A DNA stretch of 64,000 nt, taken from contig NC_134021.1 of NCBI RefSeq assembly GCF_040712315.1, forward strand, positions 22,532,501-22,596,500, written 5' to 3'. A model generated the notes under the pieces. It saw nothing but the letters and a program-made list of their open reading frames with translations. It had not been told where the DNA came from and did no database searches. Shown one piece after another: positions 50,810 to 62,522 of the stretch. The DNA comes from Castanea sativa. Lineage: Eukaryota > Streptophyta > Magnoliopsida > Fagales > Fagaceae. The position numbers were made by a program, and so were the translations under genes. The stretch's first letter is position 1; each line of letters opens with the position of its first letter.

Positions 50810-52126
50810 TTTTCTTCCGCCCCTAGTAAAATCAATGAAATAGTTTGCGATTTTTACTCAGGTGATCTAACTCAATCCATCCCAAAATGTATTGAGTTGG
50901 CCCTAGTTAGTGGTGCTCTTAGATCCATATTTAGGATGGATCAATACTGGGCAACTCTTAAGAAAATCATTTACATCATAGGCGTGATGACATACACGGT
51001 TTAGGGGAAACAACATACCACTTTTTTAGATTTTTTTTTTCTTCTAAATATGTTTTATGCATGACGTAATGTTTATAGATATATTTCCTTGCTTGTAGGG
51101 ATGAAAACACTATAATTGGCCATTAATTCTAAGGAGACTGATATATATATTTTTTTTGAAGCCAAGGAGACTGATTTTTGAATTGGATGAGATAAGAGAC
51201 TGATATCTGACTTTAGATTAAAGGATTTAGTTTATTACTTATTCATTTTATTTTTCCTTTTCTTAATATGTAACTAGGAATTAAAGTATTGTAATTTTCT
51301 ATCTTAAATTTGAAATAGGGAAAGGAGCAATGTAATTTGCTATTTTCTTTATATTTGAGAAAATATAATCATAATTTTTAATCTTATAAAAATATTTTTT
51401 GAGGTTTCTTGATTTTTTTTTCCCATAATAATCAAGTGGCGATTTTATTGTAACTTTCTCGATCTAGTATGAAAAGCATTCTTAGTAGAACCTCATTTTG
51501 AGACTCATAATTGAGAAAGTACCTAAGAATTTTAGTCTTATCAGATCATGACTCCTGCAAATATTTACAATTAAATTTGTAACGCTAAAACGCTATGTTT
51601 TGGTTGTGTTGTTATTATGTTTCACATATCACTCATTACGAACAAATTTTTTTTTTTTTGGGTGAAATTCATTACGAACAATTATAGTATTCTACGCTAT
51701 TTATAACTCACTTCCACTCTAGTCAAATAACATCTTACAACAAAAACGCATAGATGGCACTAAATATTCACCAAATATATATGTAACAGAACACTTTTGC
51801 TAACGAATTTTTGTTTAATTTGCAACAAAATTATGCTATAATAATCAAATCAGCACGTCAATGGTCAAACCCGTATCAGTTTGTGTTCAGATTAGTCTAG
51901 TTTTCTCCAGGTCAAAATTTCCCCTCTATCCATATCCTCTTTTTTCTCCTTTGCATTTGGATGGGCTAACGAGTTCAAGTCCAATTATACCTACTCCTAG
52001 CCCCCACCAATAAGCCCAAATATTCAAATTAAGCTTCATGAAGAAAACAAGGAAAAAAAAAATGAAAATTCTAAATGTTTTAAAAAAATATTGGAGTGGA
52101 GGATATTGGTATATATTCTAAATGTC
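49798..52126. other. CDPK 3' UTR and AT-rich intergenic DNA
   Basis: The 3' UTR probably extends a few hundred bases. A (TA)n tract lies at 50771-50808. Short open frames at 50238-50606 and elsewhere show no domain. I see no gene. Confidence 0.5.
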
Positions 52127-52242
52127 TCTTGGACGAAGTGTTTTTTTTTTTTTTTGGAGAAAGAAACTGATTGATTTTATAAATGTAAATCAACTACATC
52201 CAATTGTAAAATCAAAACAAAATGCGATGAGACATCTTCCAT

Positions 52243-53148
52243 CTATACTTGAAAATTTGGTATGCGTAACGCATTTTTCGCCAGACTATGAGCTATCCTA
52301 TTGTTGTTTCTCTTAATGTGAGAATACAACAATCTTACATAATTATTAGCAAACATCTTCACATCCTCTATCAACAAACCCATTGGTGATAAGATATGCT
52401 CCTCTGACTTCAATGCTTGAATCAGTCCAAGCGAATCACCTTCAAGAATGGCGCTTAAGAAACCCAGCTCAAACGCAAAAGACAAAGCCTTTATGGCTGC
52501 CAGTGCTTCAATCTCATCAGCCTTGTATGCTTGATGGATTTTTGCTAAGCAAGATGCCAAAACAACTCCCTTATCATCCCAGATTACTACTCCAATACCG
52601 GACATATGAGATTCACTAAATATAACTTTATCAAAATTTATTTTTACCAAACCCGCTTGCGGATACCTCCATCTTGATCCTCTGTTGCCACTATTCATTA
52701 TCTGTACCTCAGGAACTTGCTGATTTGCACGAAATTGTGCCAGCATCTCCTTCGACTGTTTTGCCACTTGATGAAGCGAGATAGGTTGTAAATTCAGTCG
52801 AGCTTTATTTCTCTGATTCAACACCATCCAAGCCGTGTATGCAAACAGTTCTAATGGCTTTCCTTCTGCAATCTGCCATGATAGCAGCTCCTTAACATCA
52901 GAAAACCCCACCTCAAAACTAATCCCAGCTTTCCAATAAAGAACTAATCCCCCATTCCTCCCTACTCTTGGTACAACCCATCTATGATCAAAACCAATAC
53001 TACTTTAGACGAACTCTAGCCTTGCATCAACTATAAGTGTCTTGGCTAAAAACACCACAGTGGGATCTTTTGCCCGTACAATTTCAATGAGCTCCCTCCC
53101 TGTACGCAGGTTCCCAAGCCCAAGATAGTTCCAAGCTAAACAACTCAT
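52243..53148 (-). pseudogene. LINE ORF2 remnant: endonuclease start joined to RNase H-like end
   Basis: From the ATG (complement 53146-53148) it reads MSCLAWNYLGLGNLRTGREL, the usual start of plant LINE endonucleases. One in-frame TAA follows (about 53008). The sequence then passes directly, in the same frame, into a zf-RVT/RVT_3 segment with LFAYTAWMVLNQRNKARLN, KINFDKVIFSESHMSGIGVV, DEIEALAAIKAL and EGDSLGLIQAL. The deletion removed most of the endonuclease and all of the reverse transcriptase, yet preserved the frame. Confidence 0.8.
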
Positions 53149-53162
53149 TGCTGTTGGCGGGG

Positions 53163-54554
53163 CTAAACGACAGCTCTCGCCACTACTGAAGGTGCGTTTT
53201 CGTCCTTGAGAGTAGCTTGAAATCGTTTTGCTAACGATTCAGGTTGAACCGCCTCTGTTCTTGCTGCTTTTTTTTTTTTCCCTGAAGGTTGAGAGGTACC
53301 TGCCGTGTTGCTTGTGATTTTTCTTTCTCTACATGTCCAGGTAGGGGCTGCACGATTTGTTTCTAGATAGAGAGCCCTAGCTCCTTGAATGTCACATGAC
53401 TTTTTAAGTTGTGAGGAATCACTTAAATTGTCACATGAGCTAGGGTTTTTAGCAATTCTCTTACCCGACCCCAGTAGTGTAGCCGCACCAAACTCCTTAG
53501 CCAAACAAACCTCCTCATTATTTGCTTCCAAAACTGATTCGGTTTGATTAGGAGTCTTTAATTCCATTGCAATTTCCTCATTAACTCTGTCTTTTAAATC
53601 CGTAGTCTTCTTTCTAATTTTATCCACCTTAATGCGTATTGATGAGGTATTAGTATCACCTTCAATTCTGTCATCACTGCCTACCGTTACAACTTGTGAC
53701 TGATCCAGCATCTTTCCTCTACCTGAACTAGAATTCTGGTCAAAATCACAATCAACTAATGAACCCGAACTCATCTTCTTCTTCGCTGCATAGTATCCTA
53801 GGATTGAGATTGCATTTATCCTAGCAGCTACGAAGGTGGGTGCCCTCAATTGTGGTCCAAACTCACGCTGTTCCACTTTGAGCGTGCCCTCACTGTCAAT
53901 CCACAGCTCACAATCTCTGTCGTCGTGAGTAAGCCGCCCACACCAGTAACATAAATTTGGCAACCTCTCATACTTGAATGAAATCCACACCTGTTTTTTG
54001 CCTTCACCAAATGATATTAATCTGCCATGACACAAAGGTAAAGACAAATCGATGGAAACCTGAACACGTATAAAGTGACCACCATGGTATAGTTTTGGAT
54101 CATTTGACACTAAGACCTCTCCCAACACACTACAAATTTTCTTTGCCGCCTCAATTGTCATGTACTTTATCAGAATTCCATGTACTTGAACCCATAGCTT
54201 AGTCTTCACAAATTGTATATCTTCCAGTAGTGACTCATTTTTATATCAACTCATCACCACCAAGTGTTTGTCAAAACTCCATGGTTCGCCTTCTAAAATT
54301 CTGTCCACATCCTCCTTATTGTCGAAAGTGAAAAGAATTTTATGGTCTCCAAAACTCTGAATCTTGAAACCATTCTTGGTTCACCATAGTGGGGTGAAAG
54401 TCTTAGCTATAATCTCCATATTGGTGGCTTGTCTACTTAAAAACTTTGCAACAATGGAGAAGCTCTCAACTTTTTCATCATCAAGTAAACAACAACCTAG
54501 CCCCTTTCTATCAGAGAGAGTGAGTCGATTCCATGATTGAGCCAAATCATCCAT
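53163..54554 (-). pseudogene. LINE ORF1 (DUF4283 / CCHC-type zinc knuckle)
   Basis: The reading starts at ATG (complement 54552-54554) with MDDLAQSWNRLTLSDRKG and has a stop near 54378 and another near 54245. From 54209 it is open to 53163. Diagnostic parts are LEGEPWSFDKHLVVM, KLWVQVHGILIKYMT and the CCHC-like knuckle CYWCGRLTHDDRDC. The second half is Lys/Ser-rich and unstructured. This domain pair is the RNA-binding ORF1 of plant L1-like LINEs. Confidence 0.85.
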
Positions 54555-54746
54555 CCTCACTCACACTCGAAGCTGTTTCCCAAACCCCCCAAAAAATAAC
54601 CCAACAAGCCTAAGAATAACAGTGTTACTCCCAGGATACTAAAGCACCTTCTAAGAAGGGACACTCTAATTCTACTATGTAAAGGAAATAGAAAGAAAAG
54701 ACTCCACTTCTAAACACAGAGAAACTTTTTGTTCTTGGATGAAGTG

Positions 54747-55570
54747 TTAGTTGAACTACAAGACTATTAGTATATATTTCATTAATTATCTTAAAATAAA
54801 TTGTAGTTAATTATTAGAATACGAATTTGGTAAGGATGAGGTGTAAAACTCGTGTTTTACACCATCCAATAAGAGATTGCCATATCAACATTTTACTTAA
54901 AATTCAATACATCCTACCACACCTAATAACATATCAACAAACTCCTAATTTAGTTGGATTTATAGATGGGTATTAGAATTGATTGAGTGTAGTTGTGCTT
55001 ATTCTTAAATATGTGATAAAATGATGTGACATGTTGGAATTGAAAGGGTAAAATATTACACCACATCTTTACAGAATTTAATCTCTAATTATTAACATTT
55101 TAACATCAGTCATTCTAACATCAGTTAAGTATATATTTATATATCAACATTCCAATGGAGCTTCCTGCTCATTTGTCAATCTTCAACTCAACCTAGCCAA
55201 GAAAGCCTCATTCCTAGACTTCATTTCCATAATACCAAGACCTCCAAGGTGTTTTGGAAGAGCGATTGTTCTCCACCTTACAAGATGCAGCTTTCTTTTC
55301 TCTTGAGTTCTTCACAAAAAATCTTTATTCTAATGGCACCAGGAACCAACATTGGGTGAAAAAAATATATCCTAGATTTGGTTATAAATCAAAATCCAAT
55401 TTGAAACCCAAAGCTTCTTATCATACTCAAAAAGTAATGCTACATCAAAGCAGACCATAAGATATGGCCATTATATATATACATCGGCACAAAATAATAG
55501 CTAGTCCTACACATACCAGCAGAGAATTATGGTAACAATAAACTAACATGCCTACTAGTCCAACAATATG
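54747..55570. other. AT-rich intergenic DNA, no gene
   Basis: The open frame at 55254-55460 lacks domain features. Sequence near 55150-55460 has a coding-like composition but no recognisable protein, so it may be an old transposon relic. Confidence 0.4.
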
Positions 55571-56001
55571 ATTATGTTTGGTAACAATTTTTGTTTTCTA
55601 TTTTCAAAAACTTGTTTTTTGGGAATATAAAGAAAAAACAATTTTCTTATATTTTTTAAATTAAAAACATGTTTGGTTCGTTGAAATTAAAAAGATAATT
55701 TTTTGAAGAAAAAAAATAGAAAATACTAAAATATGCTATTACTAAGATCTAAACTCTAATGCTAACTTATTAAAAGAGATAGATTCATTAAATTAAATGT
55801 ATTTTTCATTAACTTTTAAAAATTAGAAACTGAAAACAGCCTTTTGCATATTCTCAGTTTCATTCACAAATTGAGTTTTGAGAATAATTTTTGTTTTTAG
55901 TCCATTTTGGGTTGCCAAACAAGTTTTTTAGTCTCAAAAATAAAAAAATTGTTTTCAAAAACAAAAAATAAGAGAAAAAAAACAGTCACCAAATATACCC
56001 T
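55571..56001. mobile_element. Possible MITE, weak terminal inversions
   Basis: The left end ATGTTTGGTAACAATTTTTG and the right end, reverse-complemented (ATATTTGGTGACTGTTTTTT), are similar. The interior is A/T-rich with AAAACAA words. Boundaries and target duplication are unclear. Confidence 0.35.
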
Positions 56002-56129
56002 AAGCATTTTTGCTTTACTTCTCTGCCGAAAGGTAACTTAGTCCTACACCAAGACTTTTGGCAAAGAAGTGAAGAAGCAAAAATACCTACCAATTGATCA
56101 TAGGACATCTGATTCCTGAAGTAGATTTA

Positions 56130-56797
56130 GGGTCTGTTTGGTTTTGCAATTCTGTGGAGCAAAAAGAGTGATTTTAAATGAAAACCCAAAAACGAATCGG
56201 CACTTAGCTTTTCTTTTTTAAAATTGGGAGGGGGAGGCATGTTTTCAAATTGCAACTCATGGACTGCATAAAAAAAAGATAAAAAACCATTTTAGTCCCT
56301 AAATTTTACCAAAAATTTATTTTTCTTCAGTAAGCTTTAAAAAGTTTATTTATTTTTCATCCTTAAACTTCATAAATAGTTGTTTTAATAGTTTAGAGGA
56401 AAAAAATAAGAATAAAAAAATAAATTTTTTAATAGTTTAGGGATAAAAAAAAAAAAACTTTTGATAACGTTTAAATACAGAACTTAAAACATTTTCAATA
56501 GTTTAGGGATCAAAAACAAACTTTTCAATAGTTTGGGGACCAAAAACAAACTTTTTAAAGTTTAGAAATGAAAAACAAACTTTTAATAAAATTTAGGAAC
56601 CAAAATAGTATATTACCCTTTAAAAAATTGCCAAGTAACTTGCATCCGTTTAGTTTTTCACAAAAACAACATTTTTCAATGATTTTTTCAAAGGTTAATT
56701 GCATTTATTAATATAAATATGCATTTTCGAAATGCATGTTTTCAAATTGCTACATTTTCAAAAACACAAGTTTTCAAATGGCTAACCAAACAGACAC
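56130..56797. mobile_element. Tourist/PIF-Harbinger-like MITE, 668 bp
   Basis: Termini GGGTCTGTTTGGTT and (reverse-complemented) GTGTCTGTTTGGTT are flanked by TTA at 56127-56129 and 56798-56800. A TTA target duplication is the rule for PIF/Harbinger elements. Inside lies another inverted pair: TTTTAGTCCCTAAATTTT at about 56289 against AAAATTTAGGAACCAAAATA at about 56588. There are also several AGTTTAGGGATCAAAAACAA-like repeats, which look like a nested second element. Confidence 0.7.
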
Positions 56798-57060
56798 TTA
56801 GTAGATATATCCTCATATTTTTATTTTTTATTTTTATATAATAAAGGCCATCTGCTAGATGTTAAATGTCAAAAGAGAAGAAGAGAAAAGATGAGGATAT
56901 ATCTACGAAATCTAGTAAAGGAATTCTAACTAGGAAGTATGGATACAAACATTAGTTTGGATAAGGGTATGAAACTATGACATATGTAATTTTTTTAAAG
57001 AATATAACATGACACAGTAGTACAGCACCTCAAATAAAGTGTCGGAATCTTAATGTCAAC

Positions 57061-57598
57061 GGATGATGACCATTGAAGTGCCTCAATTCTCTCAGTCTTG
57101 GTTGCTGCAGCAATCATCTCATCGCAATCAAATCCCGAATTTTTCTTTCTCTCTCCTCCTTCTTAGCAGCTGGGGTTTCCTTAATTATCTGCAATTGCTC
57201 CATCACGGCTTTCTCGACAATATCAATTGGCTTCAAAAGTTTCTGCGGTGGTGTGAGAAACTCTAGATTCTCCAGCTTTGTTGATTATGTACTCAATGAT
57301 CGAGTGCAACACATCACAAACATCAGTTGCACAATGCAGCAGTGGAGATATCGTGCTTATTGAATCGAGCATTAACAGGAGTAACAGGACTCGCTTCAAA
57401 TGCCTGAATACAAAAAAATTAATTAAGCATTGTTCAAACTCTATATTCTTTTCTTTCTTCCTTTCTCAGCAGCCAAACAAAAAACCAAAAGAATAAAACC
57501 CTAATTTTCAAAAAAAAAAAAAAATTTAAAAGGCACTAAATTTAAAAAGAGGAACGTACATTATTTCTTGTATCAAAGATTTCTTGAGAGAAGGCCAT
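57061..57598 (-). pseudogene. Degenerate two-exon gene fragment, unrecognised
   Basis: Exon 1 (57560-57598) encodes MAFSQEIFDTRNN and ends at a GTACGT donor. The intron acceptor TATTCAG precedes 57403, and exon 2 continues in phase with AFEASPVTPVNARFNKHDIS. A stop follows about 25 codons in. By shifting frame, further protein-like pieces appear: DVLHSIIEYIINKAGESRVS, DIVEKAVMEQLQIIKETPAA and MIAAATKTERIEALQWSSS. The preserved intron argues against a processed copy. At least three frame breaks make it non-functional as read. I do not recognise the family. Confidence 0.6.
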
Positions 57599-58132
57599 GG
57601 AGAAATCTGAGAAAAATAAACGGAAATTATCAAATTAGGAATGAAAAGTAAAAGGAGAGAGGATGAATTTTTGATAAGATGGTTGATGATGGGTTTGCAC
57701 GCAGAGCTCAGAGTGTATGAATTTGTAATCGACCGTTGGGTTTCGCCAATTTATACGTCCAACCGCCTACGTTTGCGTTGAAAACAAACTAAAAAAAACA
57801 CCGCTTTCTATTAACGCAACGTGAGAGCAGTGCACTAGTCACGTATAATAAGAAAAAGTGTAAATTTGGTATATTAAACTCCAAAAATCACACAAATTAA
57901 CTATGAGTTTTTTTTTTGGGAAAAAAATTAACTAAGAGTTAATTGTATAAATTTACATTATGGAACATAATTGCAGTAGTCGTTCACATGTAAATCTATT
58001 TTTCAATATATATTTTTTTATTCATAGATAATAAAATATAATGTAAAATAAATAATCTAATACTGATGTTTTAAAAGTTGTTAAATAAAATAGAAAAAAA
58101 AAAGTTCTTATATTAAAATAGATAGAAATTTT

Positions 58133-58747
58133 AATATGTTTAAGTATGCTAGGAAGCTGTTAGTTGAGTTTTAGCAAGCTCGACAGCTCCCTCCGAAACC
58201 AGTTCCAGCTGCAAGACCAACTAGGAAAGCTCCTAATCCTGGCGAACTAAAAACTAATTTTGATGGTGCTGTATTTGAAAATTTTCTAGAAGCAGGTATC
58301 GGTGTAGTAGTGCGAAAATATCAAGGGGAAATTCTGGCGCCTTTGTCAGAAAAGATCCCCATGCCATCTTCAGTTGTTTTATTGGAGACTTTGGCAGCTA
58401 GAAGAGCTGTACTATTCATTCATGAACTTGATTTCCGTGGTTCAATCTTTGAGGCGATTCGGCAATCTCAATTAATGTGTTGTGTCATAATAAGTTCTTG
58501 CGGTCCTCATTTGGTCATAATGTTAAAGACACTTTGTCTTAAAGTTAATTTTCTTTCTATCACGCACTCTAGCAATGTAATGCTCTGGCTCATGCCTTAG
58601 CCCAAATATGGAGAACTTCTTTTCTCTGTTTTGGTTTGGATGGAGTCTGTTTCTACTGATCTTTATGATTGTTTTGTTAAAGATGTTTCTGCTATGAATT
58701 AAATAAAGTGCACGAGTTTAATTCTCAAAAAAAAAAAAAAAAAAAAA
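58133..58747 (+). mobile_element. 5'-truncated LINE tail, RNase H-like part, with 12-bp target duplication
   Basis: GATAGAAATTTT occurs at 58121-58132 and 58748-58759, exactly outside the element. The coding remnant reads PNPGELKTNFDGAVFENFLE then GIGVVVRKYQGEILAPLSEK and LLETLAARRAVLF. This is the RVT_3/RNase H-like end of a plant LINE ORF2, with frame breaks afterwards. A poly-A tail closes it at about 58727-58747. Confidence 0.85.
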
Positions 58748-58759
58748 GATAGAAATTTT

Positions 58760-60734
58760 TGCACGAATTAATGCAAATGCTCTAGTTATAATAAGCTTTT
58801 TTTTTTTTTTCAAAAAATAGTTTTAAAAGTTTTATGAATTTTTTATTTAAAGAAAATTTTAAAAATATAGAAAATTTTAAGTCATTGAATCAATAAAAAA
58901 ATCTTTTTAAAATGACTAAGTGGGCACTTACTACATGAATATATAATTGATATTACATTAATTATAATAAACAGTAGTAAATTGCATCCAAAAAGATTAA
59001 TTTAATAAATTAGTTTTAAAATTATTATTTTTGTTTTATATTTAAAAGTAATAGATTATTTTTTAATAAAATTTGTTATACTCTATGAATATTTATTAGG
59101 CAATAACATTGTACTCCTTCTCAGTGTACTAAATTTCATCTATGAGCAAGGCCGGCCTGCTCTAGTTCCAATAATAAATATGCCCCAAAATTGTTTGCGT
59201 TCATGTATCATAGTTATAAATTTTGTGTGTTTATTTTTGTGTTTGGATTTCACGAAAGTGAAACAAAAGAAAGGGGCTGTTGAGTTTTAATCTTTTTAAA
59301 TTTCATTTTGTTTCTTTAATTCATCATTTTAGAAATTTTTTTGTCGTGAGTTTTTGTATTTATTGAAATTTGGGCTTGGCTTTTTTTTAATATGGATTAA
59401 TTTTTTTATTATCTTATTAATCATGTGTTAGTTGAGAATTCAGTCAATCATGTAAGTAAACAATTTCCGTTATTGAAATGTTGCAAGAACAAAAAATGAA
59501 AATACTAATCCAAAAAGTAACTATTGAAAATCCTAATCCACTTCGCAGTTCATTCATAATCATATGTAAAGATTTAAAAATAAATAAATAAGAATAAAAA
59601 CAAACCTTTGTTTTTTCAAAAAGAAGTAAATATAATGAACCCAATTTGCCAAGTAGTGGTGGGTAAGAGACTCTCGGACTCACAGTGCTAGTTTTTTTTT
59701 TTTTTTTGAGTGCTAGTTTTTTTTTTTTTTTTTTGCTGAATAAGTGATAGTTAATATATTACAAGATGAACACTTTCATGATTTCATCACATATTTTAAG
59801 TATGACAAAATTTAGCAACTAAATTGGTCATAATGTAATACTACAACCTTATCAATAAAATAAATATTACTATATATTTTAGAAATCTAACTGTTAAATA
59901 AAATGTTCTTTACGCTTTTAATATATATATATCAAATTTTGTGTTAATTGTTTATTATTTACTATATAATCTATAAGCTCATATCTTATATATAATTTTA
60001 AACTATAAAAACTTGCAATTTAAAAAATTTATTGATGACATACCTTTTGATCTTTAATTTCCTAGAAATTTTACAATTATGAAAAATATATAAAGAAGAT
60101 GTGTCAAAACTCATCTTCAATAAAAAAATAATAAATAAGGTGGTAACATCTACAAATAATTTTGTAACTAAATTTTCTTATATATCTTTTCAAGTATTAT
60201 TATTTAATATAAATTTAGAAGCAGCAAATCATTGTAAATGCTTTATGTTTTATTTTATTTATGGTCACTTTTTGTTAGATTATTTACTCTTCTAACTATC
60301 GTGTCTGTGTCCTTAAAAAAAAAAAAAAAACTATTGTGTCTGTGTATACTATTGCGGATATGGCACACGTGACATGACATTGACACCTATATCACTCACT
60401 CCATGAACCAAAATAAGAAAAAAGCAAAAATGGAGGGCAAAATCAAGAAAAAGGTTAAGAAACAAGGGACAAAGCAGGCACATCACATATAAAATCGAAA
60501 ATGTAACGGTAACTTTCCAAAACATCCTTTTGTTCTTTCTTCCCCCACGTTTGCTTTAAACACAAGTCCCAAACGGTCCAAATGCAACAAAGGAAACAGA
60601 AAGCAAAAGAAGAAGGCAAAACCGATCACAACAGTTTATGTAGAGAGTATCTTATATAGAAGATTCAGAACAAGATCTCTCTTAGATATGGCCATGTCCA
60701 AGTAGAAGAAGAAGAAGAGACAGAGAGGCTTGTT
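58760..60734. other. AT-rich intergenic DNA, then promoter of the 60735 gene
   Basis: Poly-T tracts lie at 59693-59707 and 59719-59734, a poly-A tract at about 60315-60330, and small TA tracts elsewhere. No coding gene is supported. Sequence from about 60360 is less AT-rich and ends in a GAA-rich leader (60700-60725), which may be promoter and 5' UTR. Confidence 0.45.
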
Positions 60735-61118
60735 ATGGGCACTACAAAAGTGGTGTACTACTTAGAACCATTGATGTCAAAAGAGCTTCTCTGCAAATTT
60801 CCTGACAAGGTATCGGCTTTCGACTTCGACTACATGCAGAGCTCAATATGGTCCCCTTTGGTCCCCCGGGCTTACAGCGACTTGGATTCTGATTTTGAAG
60901 ATTTAGATTTCATGACACCCACAAATAGAAAGATCTCATCTGGTGGTGGTGCTATGGTGTTGAGCAACAAAACCAAGTTGAAGAAAGTCACTTAAAACAT
61001 CAATCTTAATCTTAATGTTTTGAAGATGAAGCACATGCACAAGAACAAAACCAAGGCATCTGAGTTCTCCCCAACTCCTCTAAAGCCCACTTTTACTTGT
61101 TTCCCACACACCACAAAG
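60735..61118 (+). CDS. Small unrecognised plant protein, frame interrupted at codon 87
   Basis: The ATG at 60735 follows a purine-rich leader. The N-terminus (MGTTKVVYYLEPLMSKELLC, then AFDFDYMQSSIWSPLVPRAY) looks conserved and protein-like, followed by acidic and Ser-rich parts. A TAA at 60993-60995 ends the frame after 86 residues. The same frame then continues with gene-like sequence (KMKHMHKNKTKASEFSPTPL) to a possible donor at 61119. It could join in phase to 61371 (VLKAASKHFKKKKKK). Either the gene ends at 60995, an intron is missed, or the allele carries a nonsense mutation. Function unknown. Confidence 0.55.
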
Positions 61119-62051
61119 GTATTTCTATTCCTATTTCCTTTTAGAGAATTTCTATTATTTTATTTTCTTTATTTCTATATTTTTTTTTAATTTGAAATTT
61201 TGAGATAATTAACCTGAAATTAATAAGCCCTTTTGAGAGGAAAAAAAAATTGTAGGAAAACTTTGTCTCTATTGAGTGCAATTTACTTTTGGTTCATCAT
61301 CTGCTTAAAAAAAACAAAAAAACATTTTTCTTATTATATTTTACACTGTTCATTACGGGCTTGGACTAAGGTGTTGAAAGCTGCCTCTAAACATTTCAAG
61401 AAAAAGAAGAAGAAAGATCCCACGGCCCATGTGAAGCTCTCCAACAATTTAAGAGAGGGGAATATTTCAATTGGAAATTTCTCTCTGTTTTTCTTTAGCA
61501 AGTGGGTACACCGCACATTACTTTCATGCTATTCAAAAAGTGTAAAACTTTTATTAATTCTTGTAATGCATAATATTTCAAGGCCTTTTCATTACTATTA
61601 TGAAATCAATTGCCCAAGATAATCTTTTTATGGTGGAGGATAAGGTGGCACCAATATACGTGACAATGTCATAGATACCTTCGGCAGTGTAAATTATTGA
61701 AGGAATTTAATTTTACTAGAGTTTTACTGGGTATAGAAGAAATCCTTTTCTATGCTTGAATGAAATTAAATTCAGTTCTTGTAGTTGGAGAGTTGGAGAG
61801 AAGAATGGAAACTAAATAAAGAGATTGAAATAGTAACGGCTAGTTGGGGTTGCGTTTGCGTGGGATGAAAGTATTCCTCTGAGTCGGTGATTACAAAACA
61901 GAGAGTGAGAGCCTCTCCGTCTCCGTGTGGGATTCGGAGAGTGATGTATACATATATATCCCACTTAGGCAAGAAAAAAATAAACGCAAAAATACTTTCT
62001 CTCAAAGATTTTAGTACGCAAAAATTCTCTCTCTTGAAGATTTCAGTAGTC

Positions 62052-62522
62052 ATGGCTATGGCTATGCTTTTGGGTTTAGATGCAAGAACTCGTGTGGCTA
62101 TGGGTTTAGATGCTAACCCTCGTATGGGTTTGAAGAGGACTCTCTCTTCTGCTTCTGCTTCTGCTTCTGCTTCTGCTTCTGGGTTTCCTTCAAAGCAGCA
62201 AGATGATGGCAACGAGAACGAAGCGATTTCAACGTCGTCTTCTGCTGCCAGTAATAGTGCCGACAATGGTGAAAAGAAAGAGAGGATTGTGGTCAAGATT
62301 AATTTGGCTGCATGGCGGCGAAGAAAAGCGCAAAAGGAGGAAGAGGAGAAGAAGAAGTCATTGGAGTTGAAACTTGAAGCATCAAAAAGAAAGCTCCAAC
62401 TTGGATACCAACAAGTTCAAAAGGCCAAAAGAAAGATTCAATTGGTGGATTTGAGAGACATCCCTAAGCCTGAGCCAGAGATTAATCTTTTCAAGAAATC
62501 CAAGTGCTATCACCGTCATTGA
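62052..62522 (+). CDS. Unrecognised 156-residue basic coiled-coil protein
   Basis: Single exon. The ATG at 62052 is chosen because in-frame sequence before it reads like leader. A TATA-like ATACATATATATCCC lies at about 61947. The N-terminus MAMAMLLGLDARTRVAMGLD contains a doubled GLDA unit. A GCTTCT microsatellite encodes SASASASASAS (about residues 32-42). A Ser/Asn-rich acidic segment leads to IVVKINLAAWRRRKAQKEEE and a Lys/Glu-rich helix that should form a coiled coil, ending KKSKCYHRH. The Lys/Arg clusters could act as nuclear localisation signals, which is inference. No family recognised. Confidence 0.6.
   Translation: MAMAMLLGLDARTRVAMGLDANPRMGLKRTLSSASASASASASGFPSKQQDDGNENEAISTSSSAASNSADNGEKKERIVVKINLAAWRRRKAQKEEEEKKKSLELKLEASKRKLQLGYQQVQKAKRKIQLVDLRDIPKPEPEINLFKKSKCYHRH

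Larger units (their letters stand above)
52141..54732 (-). mobile_element. LINE (L1-like), internally deleted, with 14-bp target duplication
   Basis: Target duplication TCTTGGACGAAGTG (52127-52140) and TCTTGGATGAAGTG (54733-54746) encloses 2592 bp. The poly-A tail is read as T at 52141-52156. ORF1 is a DUF4283/zinc-knuckle protein. ORF2 keeps only its first roughly 80 codons of endonuclease and its C-terminal RNase H-like part. The reverse transcriptase is missing. Confidence 0.9.

Noticed and set aside
61772..62296. Minus-strand 174-codon frame opposite the 62052 gene
   Set aside because: Contains an Ala/Glu run that is only the complement of the GCTTCT repeat. The plus-strand frame has better start context and composition.
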